A stretch of DNA of 17,518 nucleotides from Clostridia bacterium (GCA_017958705.1 JAGDCE010000018.1:1-17518), one strand, 5' to 3'. Shown: positions 7,048-15,631, counted from the first letter of the stretch. Numbers and translations: made by a program. Notes: generated by a model not told the origin, from the letters alone.

Positions 7048-7159
7048 ATTAAGACGCTTTTTTCACCGTAAAAGTTTCCGTTCTCCGGTTTAATTCACAA
7101 AAAATTTAAATATTAAGAATTATTAAGAATTCTTAAGGCGTCTTAATAAATCTTAATAT
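7048..7159. promoter_or_regulatory. Phased TTAAG hexamer array, probable operator of the V-ATPase operon
   Basis: ATTAAG at 7112-7117 and 7122-7127, CTTAAG at 7132-7137, CTTAAT at 7142-7147 and 7152-7157: five hexamers at exactly 10-bp period with dyad symmetry about 7134/7135. Nine-base outer arms ATATTAAGA (7110-7118) and TCTTAATAT (7151-7159) mirror each other. A further copy lies at 7048-7053, inside ATTAAGACGC, which is repeated inverted at 7138-7147. The array ends about 10 bp before the predicted -35 box, a position that suits an activator. Direct repeats of TTTAAG are known for the OmpR-family regulator CiaR of streptococci (period 11), but the regulator here is unknown. The rest of 6985-7234 shows AT-rich DNA without a gene. 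Confidence 0.6.
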
Positions 7160-7167
7160 TTTTCGGG

Positions 7168-7196
7168 TTGTTTTCCGCGCTCATATAGTGTAAAAT
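7168..7196 (+). promoter_or_regulatory. Probable sigma-A promoter of the V-ATPase operon
   Basis: TTGTTT (7168-7173), 17 bp, TAAAAT (7191-7196). It is weaker than the other promoters in the window, mainly in the -35 box, which suits activation from the hexamer array just upstream. Confidence 0.55.
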
Positions 7197-7234
7197 AAAA
7201 AAATCATAATATACGTAAGAAAGGAGCGTTGAAG

Positions 7235-7543
7235 ATGGCGATCATAGACGAGATAAAAGCCGCGGAGAAAAAAGCGCAGCAGATAAAAGACGACGCGCGC
7301 GCCTCCGGCAGAGCCGACGCCGAGATGATCGAAGTCGAGGCGAAGAAGAAAGCCGCCGAGATGAAACAAATCGCGCAGAAGCAGGCTGAAGAGCGCATAG
7401 ATCAGGCGCGCCGCGCCGCCGAGGAAGCGACGGCAAAAGCAAAGCGCGTATCGGACGACGAATGCCGCGCCATAACGGATAACGGCAGGAAAAAGCTTGA
7501 CGAAGCGGCGGAGCTGATCTTCAAAGGAGCGATCGGCATATGA
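7235..7543 (+). CDS. ntpF: V-type ATPase peripheral stalk subunit (G/H type, NtpF)
   Basis: 102 residues from the ATG at 7235, which has AAAGGAG 8 bases ahead; a TTG at 7229 is too close to that site to be the start. The whole protein is a charged Ala/Lys/Glu-rich helix (for example EIKAAEKKAQQIKDDARASG at the start) with heptad-like hydrophobic spacing, as in the G subunit that pairs with subunit E to form the peripheral stalk. Assignment rests on this coiled coil, the size, and first position in an operon with the order F-I-K-E-C-G-A-B-D. Its stop overlaps the ATG of ntpI by four bases, so translation of the two is probably coupled. Confidence 0.85.
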   Translation: MAIIDEIKAAEKKAQQIKDDARASGRADAEMIEVEAKKKAAEMKQIAQKQAEERIDQARRAAEEATAKAKRVSDDECRAITDNGRKKLDEAAELIFKGAIGI

Positions 7544-9426
7544 TAGTCGCAATGAAACGCGCCACGATCGCGTTTTTGGCGGAATCCCTGCCCCGTGTGG
7601 CCGAGGAGCTGCAGAAATGCGGCGAGTTCATGCCGACGGAGTCGGAGTCTTCGAAGAGCGTTCGCACGCTGACCGCGCCCGTCCTTGAGGAAGAGGCGGA
7701 CACGGCGCTGAAGGCGTATTCGGGATACCGCAAGAAAAGCGGTATGCTGAGTCCGCCGCAGTTTTACACGGAGGAGTAGTTCTCCGCCGACGACGGCGAC
7801 GAAAAAACGCACGTCATAAAAGCGGTGGAGCTTTACGAACAGCTCAATTCCGTCAGACTGCAGATCAAGCAGTGCGAGGATGAACGCGCGGCGCTTTTGC
7901 CGTTTTCAGATCTTCAGATCGACGCGGCGGAGCAGGCGGGGACGAAATACACCTCGCTTCTGATCGGCAAAATGCCGTACGCCGCGAAAGCGAAGACGAC
8001 GCGGCCGCTCGACCGGCTCTGCGAGGAGTACGGCGTCGAATACGAAACGTTTCACGAGGAGGCCGGGCAGAAATACTTCTGCGTCAGCGTTTACCGCGAC
8101 GACGCGCAGGCGTTTCTGACCGAGGCTCAGCAGAACGGTTTCGAGCAGCTGACTCTGCCGTACAAAAGCGGAACGTGCAGTCAGGCGTTGGAAGAAAACG
8201 AAAAGAAAAAAGAACAGCTGACGTTCATCGAAGCGTCGCTTCAGTCGCAGCTGCAGGAGGAATCCGGTCACGCCGGCGCGGTCGAGCTGTTTTACGACAG
8301 GGAGAAGGCGCGCGCGGACAGGTCGGAGCTGCCGGCGCAGGTCACGGAAAACACCGTTGTGCTGACCGGCTGGGTGAGATCCGACAGGGTCGACGTCGTC
8401 GAGTCGGCGGTAGCCGCCGCGACGGACGTTTACGGCATCTCGTTCGAGGATCCGCAGGAGGGCGACGCCGTCCCGTCGGTCACGAGCGACCCGTACGTGA
8501 TCGATCAGTATTCGACGATCACGAACTCGTATTCTCCTCCCGGCAAGAACGACATTGACCCGAACCCGTTCATGGCGCCGTGGTATTTCATGATATTCGG
8601 CATGATCATCGGCGACGTGGGTTACGGCATACTTATAGGACTCGTGCTTCTGGTCATCAAGCTGATCAAAAAGCCCACTGGCGATTTTGCGAAGCTGCTC
8701 AACGTCATGATGTACTCGAGCATCCCCGCGGTATTCTGGGGCGTGATGTACGGATCGTACTTCGGCGAGACGTGGCACCCGGTGCTCTTCTCTCCGCTCG
8801 ACAACATTCTGGGCGCGATGATACTCGTGCTGATCGTCGGTGTGCTGCACATGTTCACCGGCATCACGATCAAAGCGGTGATGAACATCAAAGCGGGACG
8901 GCCGCTCGACGCCCTGACGGATCAGATAGCGTGGATGACGCTCATAACCGGCTGCGGTCTGCTCGCGATCGAACAGACCCGAAAGGTCGGCGTCATTATG
9001 GCGATAGCGTCGGTGGCGGTGATAATCATCCTGGGCGGCCACGCGAAAAAGACCGTGCTCGGCAAGATAACCGGCGGCGTGTCGTCGCTGACCGGCATAA
9101 CGAACTACCTGTCCGACATACTGTCGTACCTGCGTATTTTCGCCCTGGCGCTCGCCTCCGGCCTGATCGGTATGGTGATGAACGTCGTCGCGAACATGGT
9201 GGCGTCCGGCATACCCGTTCCGGTGCTCAACCGCGTGGCGACGGTGCCGATATACCTGATCGGTCACGGACTCAACACGGCGCTGTCGATCCTCGGCGCG
9301 TACGTGCACACCGGCAGGCTCCAGTTCATCGAATTCTTCAGTAAATTTTACGAGGGCAACGGAGTTTACTTCAAGCCCCTGCAGAGAAAAAACAAATACA
9401 CGCAGATAGCGCAAAACAAAAAGTGA
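7540..9426 (+). CDS. ntpI: V-type ATPase membrane subunit I (NtpI), interrupted by an in-frame UAG
   Basis: Reading through a single TAG at 7777-7779 gives about 628 residues, the usual size of subunit I, in one unbroken frame. A gene caller would split it into 7540-7779 (79 residues) and a piece from a GTG at 7825, which has no convincing ribosome site. The cytosolic half (to about residue 345) binds the stalks. The membrane half begins at FMAPWYFMIFGMIIGDVGYG and contains about seven to eight helices, including LSYLRIFALALASG with the conserved channel Arg (codon 9133-9135, residue 532 counting the UAG) and the C-terminal family signature FIEFFSKFYEGNGVYFKPL. This subunit forms the ion half-channels beside the K ring and is indispensable to the enzyme. 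The UAG could be a nonsense mutation, an assembly error, or a decoded codon; CAG (Gln) is the simplest ancestral codon. Confidence 0.85.
7777..7779 (+). other. In-frame amber codon (codon 80) in ntpI
   Basis: The codons run GAG GAG TAG TTC TCC, giving FYTEE-stop-FSADDGDEK. Frame and family similarity continue on both sides, so no indel is involved. UAG is not used as the terminator of any of the 18 genes whose stop is visible here. Confidence 0.9.
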
Positions 9427-9446
9427 TTTGAAAGGAAAAAATCGAA

Positions 9447-9920
9447 ATGGGAACTATTTATGCGATCATAGGCGCCGCTCTCGCGGCAACTCTGGCGGGC
9501 ATCGGCTCGTCTTACGGCGTACAGGCAGCCGGTAAAGCCGCCGCCGGCGTCACAAGTGAAAAGCCCGAGCTTTTCAGCAAGCTGTTCGTTCTTCAGGCGC
9601 TTCCCGCAACGCAGGGCATGTACGGCCTCGTCGCCGCTATCGTCATAGTGATGAGAGCCGGTCTGTTCGACGGCACCATCACGACCGTTTCAAAGGAATC
9701 CGGTCTCGCGCTGCTTTTCGCCGCGATACCGATAGCCGTCGTCGGTCTGATCTCCGGTATCTACCAGGGCAGGACCGCCGCCGCCGCGATACTTATGACG
9801 TCGAAACAGCCCGACGCGCAGACGAAAGGCATGCAGATGACGGCTCTCGTCGAGCTTTACGCGATATTCGCGCTCGTCGCCACGCTGCTCATCGCCTTCA
9901 TGCTCCCGATCGCTCACTGA
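9447..9920 (+). CDS. ntpK: V-type ATPase proteolipid subunit K, Na+-binding type
   Basis: 157 residues, four transmembrane helices arranged as two related hairpins (about 4-30, 45-72, 86-112, 131-154), the 16-kDa form of the rotor ring subunit. The ion site residues mapped in Enterococcus hirae NtpK are all present: LPATQG (L52, T55, Q56; compare L61, T64, Q65), IYQGR (Q107; compare Q110) and ALVELYAI (E136; compare E139). Only the second hairpin keeps the carboxylate, as in other double-hairpin K subunits. This set predicts sodium rather than proton transport; that step is inference from the family. It starts 20 bases after ntpI with AAAGGA ahead and is followed closely by ntpE. Confidence 0.92.
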   Translation: MGTIYAIIGAALAATLAGIGSSYGVQAAGKAAAGVTSEKPELFSKLFVLQALPATQGMYGLVAAIVIVMRAGLFDGTITTVSKESGLALLFAAIPIAVVGLISGIYQGRTAAAAILMTSKQPDAQTKGMQMTALVELYAIFALVATLLIAFMLPIAH

Positions 9921-9933
9921 GTAAGGTGATACC

Positions 9934-10524
9934 ATGTCTTCACAGGCATTGATTGATAAGATACTCGCCACGGCGAAAGACGAGGCCGAGCAGATCACGA
10001 ACGAATTCATGCGCCGCGCCGCGGAAAACGAGAAACTCATGCTCGACCGCGCCGCCGATGAATGCCGCGCGATCGAGGCTGCGTCAAATCAGCAGTGCGA
10101 GCAGATAAAACGCATCGCGGAGCTTACGAGCGGACTCGAGTCGCGCAAAGCGCGTCTTCACTGCAGACGCGGTCTGATCGACGAGGCTTTCGGCAAGGCT
10201 TACAAAAAAGTCCTTTCCCTGCAGGGCTCCGAGCGCGCGTCGTTTTTAAAGAGTCTGATCGTGAAATACGCGCCGGCAAAAGAGTTTGCCGTGCGCACCT
10301 CGCCCGCGGACGCCGACGTTGTGACGGCGCTTCTGCCTGATCTGCAGGCCGCGCTCGGCGACGGCGCCGCGATCACGGTACAGGCCGACGAGGCGGTGAA
10401 AGCCGGCGTCTACATGAGCTCCGAATACTCCGACGTCGACTGCACGATAGACGCGATATTCGACGAGCTGCGCGACAGATACGAGGCAAAGGCGGACGCG
10501 ATAATGTCCGGCGACGGAGTCTGA
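9934..10524 (+). CDS. ntpE: V-type ATPase peripheral stalk subunit E (NtpE)
   Basis: 196 residues. The first 85 residues form a long charged helix (LIDKILATAKDEAEQITNEF onward) for coiled-coil pairing with subunit G. The remaining globular part, with LIDEAFGKAYKKVLSL and the late AGVYMSSEYSDVDCTIDAIF segment (AG-hairpin then I/D-rich helix typical of the E family), contacts the A/B head. It follows ntpK by 13 bases with AAGGTGAT before the ATG. Length and place in the operon fit the family; no anomalies seen. Confidence 0.9.
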   Translation: MSSQALIDKILATAKDEAEQITNEFMRRAAENEKLMLDRAADECRAIEAASNQQCEQIKRIAELTSGLESRKARLHCRRGLIDEAFGKAYKKVLSLQGSERASFLKSLIVKYAPAKEFAVRTSPADADVVTALLPDLQAALGDGAAITVQADEAVKAGVYMSSEYSDVDCTIDAIFDELRDRYEAKADAIMSGDGV

Positions 10525-10525
10525 T

Positions 10526-11437
10526 ATGTTCGATTATTCATACAACGTAGCGTACGTTTCGGCAAAGGAGCCTTCGATCCTCAGCCGCGAGACGCTCTCC
10601 CGCATGGCACAAGACCGCGCCGACGGCGTGCGTCAGCTGATGCAGGCGGGCTACGGCACGGAGGGATCGACTGTTTCCGCGCTTGTCGACGGCGAGCTGT
10701 CCGCTTTGCGCGCGTTTATGATGACCGCGCTGCCGGAGCAGCTGTACAAGCTGCTGATACTGCCGTACGACGCGCATAACCTGAAGGTGCTGCTCAAATG
10801 CACCGTCAGCGGAGCGGATCCGGCACCGTATCTGTACGACAACACCGTATTTGATACGGAGATAGTCGCGGCGTGCTGCCGCGGCGGCGAATTCTCCCTG
10901 CTCTCCGACGGCATAGCGGCGGTACTCGATCCGGCGTATGACGACGGCTCGCTCTCCGCGCCGTTCGGGATCAGCACGGCGGTAGACCGCGTGATGCGCG
11001 CCGAAATGACGGCGCTGGCGTCGACCGCGCCCGAGCCGATCCGCGATTTCATAACGGCGGAAACGGACGGAAAGAACTTCACGTCGTATCTGCGCGCGCA
11101 GAACGCGGGTCTCTCCCGCGAAACGCTTGCCCAGGTGCTTCTGCCGGGAGGCGCGGTGCCGCACGAGATTTACTTCACGGCGTTTGAAAACAACGCCGCC
11201 GATCTGACCGCTTATACGTTCGGCTGCGACGCGCACGACGCGTTCGCCAAAGCCGCGGAGCGCGCGAAGATCTCCGTCCCGTACGCGGCGGATGCGCTTG
11301 ACGAATACGCGATATCGAAGTTATTGCCGTTTAAATACGAGACGAACAGTCCCGTCCCGCTGTTTCTGTATTTCAAGAAAAAGACGGCTGAGGCGAGGCA
11401 TATAAGAGAAGCGTTTGCGACAGGAGGCTCCGTATGA
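10526..11437 (+). CDS. ntpC: V-type ATPase subunit C (d-type, NtpC)
   Basis: 303 residues, mostly helical and without membrane segments, starting one base after the ntpE stop. The YNVAYVSAKEPSILSRETLSRM start and the LPYDAHNLKVLLKC segment (about residues 85-98) are typical of the C/AC39 family, which forms the funnel-shaped cap that joins the K ring to the central stalk. The C-terminal FGCDAHDAFAKAAERAK...LDEYAISKLLPFKYETNSPVP block also fits. Slightly shorter than many relatives (about 325-340). Its stop overlaps the start of ntpG (ATGA). Confidence 0.9.
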   Translation: MFDYSYNVAYVSAKEPSILSRETLSRMAQDRADGVRQLMQAGYGTEGSTVSALVDGELSALRAFMMTALPEQLYKLLILPYDAHNLKVLLKCTVSGADPAPYLYDNTVFDTEIVAACCRGGEFSLLSDGIAAVLDPAYDDGSLSAPFGISTAVDRVMRAEMTALASTAPEPIRDFITAETDGKNFTSYLRAQNAGLSRETLAQVLLPGGAVPHEIYFTAFENNAADLTAYTFGCDAHDAFAKAAERAKISVPYAADALDEYAISKLLPFKYETNSPVPLFLYFKKKTAEARHIREAFATGGSV

Positions 11438-11754
11438 ACGAAAAGAAACTGAAGGCCGCCGTCATAGGCGACAGATCGGTCACGGCGCTTTACGGCGCGG
11501 CGGGCGTCTCGGTGTTCGACGTGACGGACCCGTCCGCGGTGCCGAAACTCGTATCGAAGCTTTACGGCGACGGATACGGCATTATATTCGCCGCGGAATC
11601 GCTTTACAAAAGCTGTGAGGGAGCGCTTAAAAAGTACCTCACCGACCCTTATCCGATAATCATCCCGGTCCCCGACAACACGTCGGACGGATCCTACTCA
11701 AAAGATCGCATAGCCGCAAACGTTAAAAAAGCCATCGGCAGCGACCTGATATAA
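11434..11754 (+). CDS. ntpG: V-type ATPase central stalk subunit F (NtpG)
   Basis: 106 residues. The start KLKAAVIGDRSVTALYGAAG is the beginning of the Rossmann-like F subunit; a second alpha/beta unit (GYGIIFAAESLYKSCEGALK) and the PYPIIIPVPDNTSD segment match the family, with the C-terminal helix that reaches into the head. It works with subunit D as the rotor shaft. The name follows the Enterococcus hirae operon, where ntpG encodes this subunit. It overlaps the end of ntpC by four bases with AGGAGG 10 bases ahead and ends in TAA 20 bases before ntpA. Confidence 0.9.
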   Translation: MNEKKLKAAVIGDRSVTALYGAAGVSVFDVTDPSAVPKLVSKLYGDGYGIIFAAESLYKSCEGALKKYLTDPYPIIIPVPDNTSDGSYSKDRIAANVKKAIGSDLI

Positions 11755-11774
11755 TAAAACGAAAGGCTTGTACA

Positions 11775-13562
11775 ATGGAAAATACGGAAAAAACAGGCAG
11801 AGTCGTCAAGGTGTCCGGACCGCTGATAACCGCGTCCGGCATGGCCGACGTCCATATGTACGACGTCGTGCGCGTGGGCAAGGACCGCCTGATAGGCGAG
11901 ATCATAGAGCTGCGCGGTGACGTGGCGTCGATCCAGGTATACGAAGACACAGCCGGCATCGGCGCCGGCGCGCCGGTGTATCTGACAAACATGCCGCTTT
12001 CCGCCGAGCTCGGACCCGGTATGGTGGAATCCATGTTCGACGGCATAGAGCGCCCGCTCGACGTTCTGTTCTCCCTCTACGGAGACAGGATACGCCGCGG
12101 CGCGTCCGTCCCGTCGCTTGACAGGAACAAAAAATGGCATTTCACCCCCGTCGCGAAGGTGGGAGACAACGTAAAGGGCGGCGACATCCTCGGGACCGTG
12201 CAGGAGACCGAGGCGGTGCTGCACAAGATAATGGTGCCGCCGAACGAGAGCGGCACGCTGATGAACATCAGAGAAGGCGACTTCACCGTCGACTCGACGG
12301 TAGCCGTCATAATGAACGAACAAGGCGAAGAAAAGCCGCTGACGATGATACAGTACTGGCCGGTGCGCCGCGGCAGACCCTGCGCCGAGAAGCTCTCCCC
12401 GCAGGAACCGATGGTAACGGGTCAGCGCATCATCGACACGCTGTTCCCGATAGCGCGCGGCGGCGTCGCGGCCGTTCCCGGACCGTTCGGCTCGGGCAAA
12501 ACGGTCGTTCAGCATCAGCTTGCGAAATGGGCCGACGCCGACATAGTCATATACATAGGCTGCGGCGAGCGCGGAAACGAGATGACGGACGTCATGAACG
12601 AATTCCCGGAGATAATCGACCCGAAGACCGGCAAATCGCTGATGAAGCGCACGGTGCTCATAGCGAACACGTCGGATATGCCCGTCGCGGCGCGCGAGGC
12701 GTCGATCTATACGGGCATCACGATAGCGGAGTATTTCCGCGACATGGGCTACAAGGTCGCCATAATAGCCGACTCGACGTCGCGCTGGGCGGAGGCTCTG
12801 CGCGAGATGTCCGGACGTCTTGAGGAGATGCCCGGCGAGGAAGGCTACCCCGCGTATCTGTCCTCGCGTCTCGCGGAATTCTACGAGCGCGCTGGCATCG
12901 TCAAATGCCTCGGCAGCGACGACAGAACCGGCGCGGTCACCGCGATCGGCGCCGTTTCGCCTCCCGGCGGCGACACCTCCGAGCCCGTCTCGCAGGCGAC
13001 GCTGCGTATAGTCAAGGTGTTCTGGGGCCTTTCCTCGGAGCTCGCGTACAAGCGTCACTTTCCGGCGATCGACTGGCTGAAGAGCTACTCTCTGTACGAA
13101 CCGAAGCTTCAGGAGCATTACAGAAAGACGATATCGCCCGAATGGCCGGCGCTCGTCGCTAGAACGAAGGTGATGCTTCAGGAGGAGGCGGAGCTGAACG
13201 AGATCGTCCAGCTCGTCGGTATAGATTCGCTCAGTGCAGGCGACAGGCTGACGCTTGCGGCGGCGCAGATGATCAGAGAAGACTATCTGCAGCAGGACGC
13301 CTACGATTCCGCCGACTCGTTCACCTCACCGCGCAAGATGTTCCTCATGCTCGGCACGATACTCGGCTGGTACGAAGCCGGCAAGAACGCCCTCGCGGTC
13401 GGCGTACCTTTCGACGCGATAGAGAAAATGCCGGTTTGCGAGAAGATCGCGCGTATGAAATTCATCGACGAAGGCGAGCGCGAGGACACGTTCGCGCAGA
13501 TCGGCGCGGACATAGACGAGCAGTTCACGAAACTGATGGAGGAGGCTGTGACCGATGAATAA
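11775..13562 (+). CDS. ntpA: V-type ATPase catalytic subunit A
   Basis: 595 residues, the catalytic subunit. An N-terminal beta barrel (about 5-75) is followed by the A-type insert (about 115-190, biotinyl-like fold). The nucleotide site is intact: P-loop GPFGSGKT (236-243), GERGNEM with the catalytic Glu (264-270), IIADSTSRWAEALREMSGRL (Walker B region) and EEMPGEEGYPAYLSSRL. Length is normal for bacterial V/A-ATPases. It starts after GAAAGG; its last codons overlap the first codons of ntpB by eight bases, so A and B are probably made in coupled, equal amounts for the A3B3 head. Confidence 0.97.
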   Translation: MENTEKTGRVVKVSGPLITASGMADVHMYDVVRVGKDRLIGEIIELRGDVASIQVYEDTAGIGAGAPVYLTNMPLSAELGPGMVESMFDGIERPLDVLFSLYGDRIRRGASVPSLDRNKKWHFTPVAKVGDNVKGGDILGTVQETEAVLHKIMVPPNESGTLMNIREGDFTVDSTVAVIMNEQGEEKPLTMIQYWPVRRGRPCAEKLSPQEPMVTGQRIIDTLFPIARGGVAAVPGPFGSGKTVVQHQLAKWADADIVIYIGCGERGNEMTDVMNEFPEIIDPKTGKSLMKRTVLIANTSDMPVAAREASIYTGITIAEYFRDMGYKVAIIADSTSRWAEALREMSGRLEEMPGEEGYPAYLSSRLAEFYERAGIVKCLGSDDRTGAVTAIGAVSPPGGDTSEPVSQATLRIVKVFWGLSSELAYKRHFPAIDWLKSYSLYEPKLQEHYRKTISPEWPALVARTKVMLQEEAELNEIVQLVGIDSLSAGDRLTLAAAQMIREDYLQQDAYDSADSFTSPRKMFLMLGTILGWYEAGKNALAVGVPFDAIEKMPVCEKIARMKFIDEGEREDTFAQIGADIDEQFTKLMEEAVTDE

Positions 13563-14937
13563 GGAATTCAAAACCATAAAAGAAGTAGTCGGGCCTCTGA
13601 TGCTCATCGAAAAGGCCGAGGGCGCCACGTATGACGAGCTCGTCCAGATCAGACAGGCCGACGGGCAGATCAGATACGGCAAGGTGCTCGAGGTCGACCG
13701 CGACCGCGCGCTCGTTCAGCTTTTCGAGCCGTCGGAAGGTCTGCGGATCTCCGACTCGCGCGCCAAGCTGCTCGGACACGGCGTCAGGCTCGGCGTCTCC
13801 GCCGACATGCTCGGCAGAGTCTTCGACGGCATGGGCGAGCCCATCGACGGCGGCGACAAGATAATCCCCGAAAAATATATGGATATAAACGGCCTGCCGA
13901 TGAACCCGGCGGCGAGAGACTTCCCGTCCGAGTTCATACAGACCGGTATATCCGCGATAGACGGTCTTAACACCCTCGTCAGAGGTCAGAAGCTGCCGGT
14001 GTTCTCCGGCTCCGGTCTTCCGCACGCGGAGCTCGCGGCGCAGATCGCCAGACAGGCGAAAGTCCGCGGCACAAACGACAAATTCGCTGTCGTTTTCGCG
14101 GCGATCGGTATAACGTTTGAGGAATCCGAATTCTTCATCCAGGACTTCAGAAAGACCGGCGCGATCGACCGTTCCGTTATGTTCATAAACCTCGCCAACG
14201 ACCCGGCGGTCGAGCGTATCTCTACGCCGCGTATGGCGATAACGTGCGCGGAATACCTTGCGTACGAGCTCGGCATGCACGTGCTCGTTATCCTGTCCGA
14301 TATAACAAACTACGCCGAGGCGCTGCGTGAGATCTCCGCGGCAAGAAAAGAAGTCCCCGGCAGACGCGGCTATCCCGGATACCTTTACACCGACCTTGCG
14401 ACGATGTACGAGCGTGCAGGAAAGATAAAGGGCAAGCAGGGTTCGATCACTCAGATACCGATCCTGACGATGCCCGAGGACGACAAGACGCACCCGATCC
14501 CGGACCTCACCGGATACATCACCGAGGGTCAGATAATCCTGTCCCGCGAGCTGTACAGAAAAGGCATCCAGCCGCCGATAGACGTTCTTCCGTCGCTTTC
14601 GCGTCTTAAGAACAAGGGTATCGGCGCGGGACGCACGCGCGAGGACCATTCCGGCAACATGAACCAGTGCTTCGCCGCGTACGCGCGCGGCAAGGACGCC
14701 CGCGAGCTCTCGACGATACTCGGCGAATCGGCGCTGTCCGAAGTCGACCGCATCTACGCCGCGTTCGCGGAACAGTTCGAGCGGAAATACGTATCGCAGG
14801 GCTATCACACCGACAGATCGATCGAAGAAACGCTGACCGTCGGCTGGGAGCTGCTGTCGATGCTTCCGAGGACGGAGCTTAAACGTATCAAGGAAGAATA
14901 CATCAACAAGTATCTTCCCGTAAAAGAGCAGGAATAA
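13555..14937 (+). CDS. ntpB: V-type ATPase non-catalytic subunit B
   Basis: 460 residues. It has the F1/V1 beta-subunit fold but the P-loop position reads SGSGLPHAELAAQIARQ (151-167), without the GKT, which marks it as the regulatory B subunit. Other family signatures are YGKVLEVDRDRALVQLFE (41-58), GRRGYPGYLYTDLATMYERAG and DVLPSLSRLKNKGIGAGRTR, the last containing the arginine finger that completes the A-subunit site. The start overlaps the end of ntpA by eight bases, with a GGAGG within the ntpA coding end. Followed three bases later by ntpD. Confidence 0.97.
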   Translation: MNKEFKTIKEVVGPLMLIEKAEGATYDELVQIRQADGQIRYGKVLEVDRDRALVQLFEPSEGLRISDSRAKLLGHGVRLGVSADMLGRVFDGMGEPIDGGDKIIPEKYMDINGLPMNPAARDFPSEFIQTGISAIDGLNTLVRGQKLPVFSGSGLPHAELAAQIARQAKVRGTNDKFAVVFAAIGITFEESEFFIQDFRKTGAIDRSVMFINLANDPAVERISTPRMAITCAEYLAYELGMHVLVILSDITNYAEALREISAARKEVPGRRGYPGYLYTDLATMYERAGKIKGKQGSITQIPILTMPEDDKTHPIPDLTGYITEGQIILSRELYRKGIQPPIDVLPSLSRLKNKGIGAGRTREDHSGNMNQCFAAYARGKDARELSTILGESALSEVDRIYAAFAEQFERKYVSQGYHTDRSIEETLTVGWELLSMLPRTELKRIKEEYINKYLPVKEQE

Positions 14938-14940
14938 AAA

Positions 14941-15564
14941 ATGGCAAAGCAGATAAATCCGACAAGAATGGAGCTGACGCGTCTGAAAAGGCGCCTCAGG
15001 ACCGCCGCGCGCGGACACAAGCTCCTGAAGGATAAGCAGAACGGCATGACGAAGCAGTTCATGGAGCAGATACGCCTGAACCGCCAGCTGCGCGAGCGCG
15101 TTGAAGCAGAGCTCGCCGAAGCGGCAAAGCAGTTCCGCGAGGCGTCCTCCGTCATGGGCGACAAAGAGCTTGCCGAGGCGCTGATGCTGCCGGCCGGCGA
15201 GATCGGCGTCGCGGGAGGCTCGGGCAACGTCATGAGCGTACGCGTACCGAAGCTGTCGTCAGACGGCAGCCTCGCCGGCACGCTGCCTTACGGTTTTGCC
15301 GACACCTCGCCGGAGCTCGACGCCGCCACGCTCTCGATGGTCAGACTGTTCCCCACTCTGCTCCGTCTCGCCGAATGCGAGAAAACGTGCGACATGCTCG
15401 CCGCGGAAATAGAAAAGACGCGCAGGCGCGTCAATGCGCTCGAGCACGTCATGATCCCGGAGATGGAGCGGAACATCAAATTCATCACGATGAAGCTCGA
15501 CGACAACGAACGTCAGAACATAACCCGTCTGATGAAGGTCAAGGACGTAATAAAGGAAAGATAA
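14941..15564 (+). CDS. ntpD: V-type ATPase central stalk subunit D
   Basis: 207 residues. The start INPTRMELTRLKRRLRTAAR and GHKLLKDKQNGMTKQF are the hallmark of subunit D, and the N- and C-terminal helices (about 5-75 and 140-200, ending RRVNALEHVMIPEMERNIKF) form the long antiparallel coiled coil that turns inside the A3B3 head. The stretch between (about 80-135) is the short globular bulge. It begins three bases after ntpB. It is the last gene of the operon; the ntpH and ntpJ genes of Enterococcus are absent. Confidence 0.95.
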   Translation: MAKQINPTRMELTRLKRRLRTAARGHKLLKDKQNGMTKQFMEQIRLNRQLRERVEAELAEAAKQFREASSVMGDKELAEALMLPAGEIGVAGGSGNVMSVRVPKLSSDGSLAGTLPYGFADTSPELDAATLSMVRLFPTLLRLAECEKTCDMLAAEIEKTRRRVNALEHVMIPEMERNIKFITMKLDDNERQNITRLMKVKDVIKER

Positions 15565-15593
15565 AGAGAAAACGGATCGGTTTCAAAGAGCAG

Positions 15594-15631
15594 AAAATAC
15601 CAGGATTCCAAAAGAATCTCGGTATTTTTCT
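15594..15631 (+). terminator. Intrinsic terminator of the V-ATPase operon
   Basis: AAATACC (15595-15601) and GATTC (15604-15608), loop CAAAA, GAATC (15614-15618) and GGTATTT (15621-15627) followed by TTTCT. A two-part stem with a small internal loop, 30 bases past the ntpD stop. Confidence 0.8.

Noticed and set aside
7000..7234. Riboswitch or small RNA in the intergenic region before ntpF
   Set aside because: The predicted transcript start is near 7203, leaving a leader of only about 32 bases; the palindromic hexamers lie upstream of it, so they act as DNA.
7780..7827. Frameshift or separate gene starting at GTG 7825 as the explanation of the split ntpI
   Set aside because: Both pieces are in the same frame, so no indel is needed, and the GTG has no proper ribosome site; conserved-looking sequence continues directly after the TAG.
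7906..15018. Long minus-strand frames opposite the V-ATPase genes (7906-9414, 11694-13118, 13525-15018)
   Set aside because: Arg/His/Asp-rich translations without motifs, fully opposite clearly homologous genes: shadows of high-GC codons.
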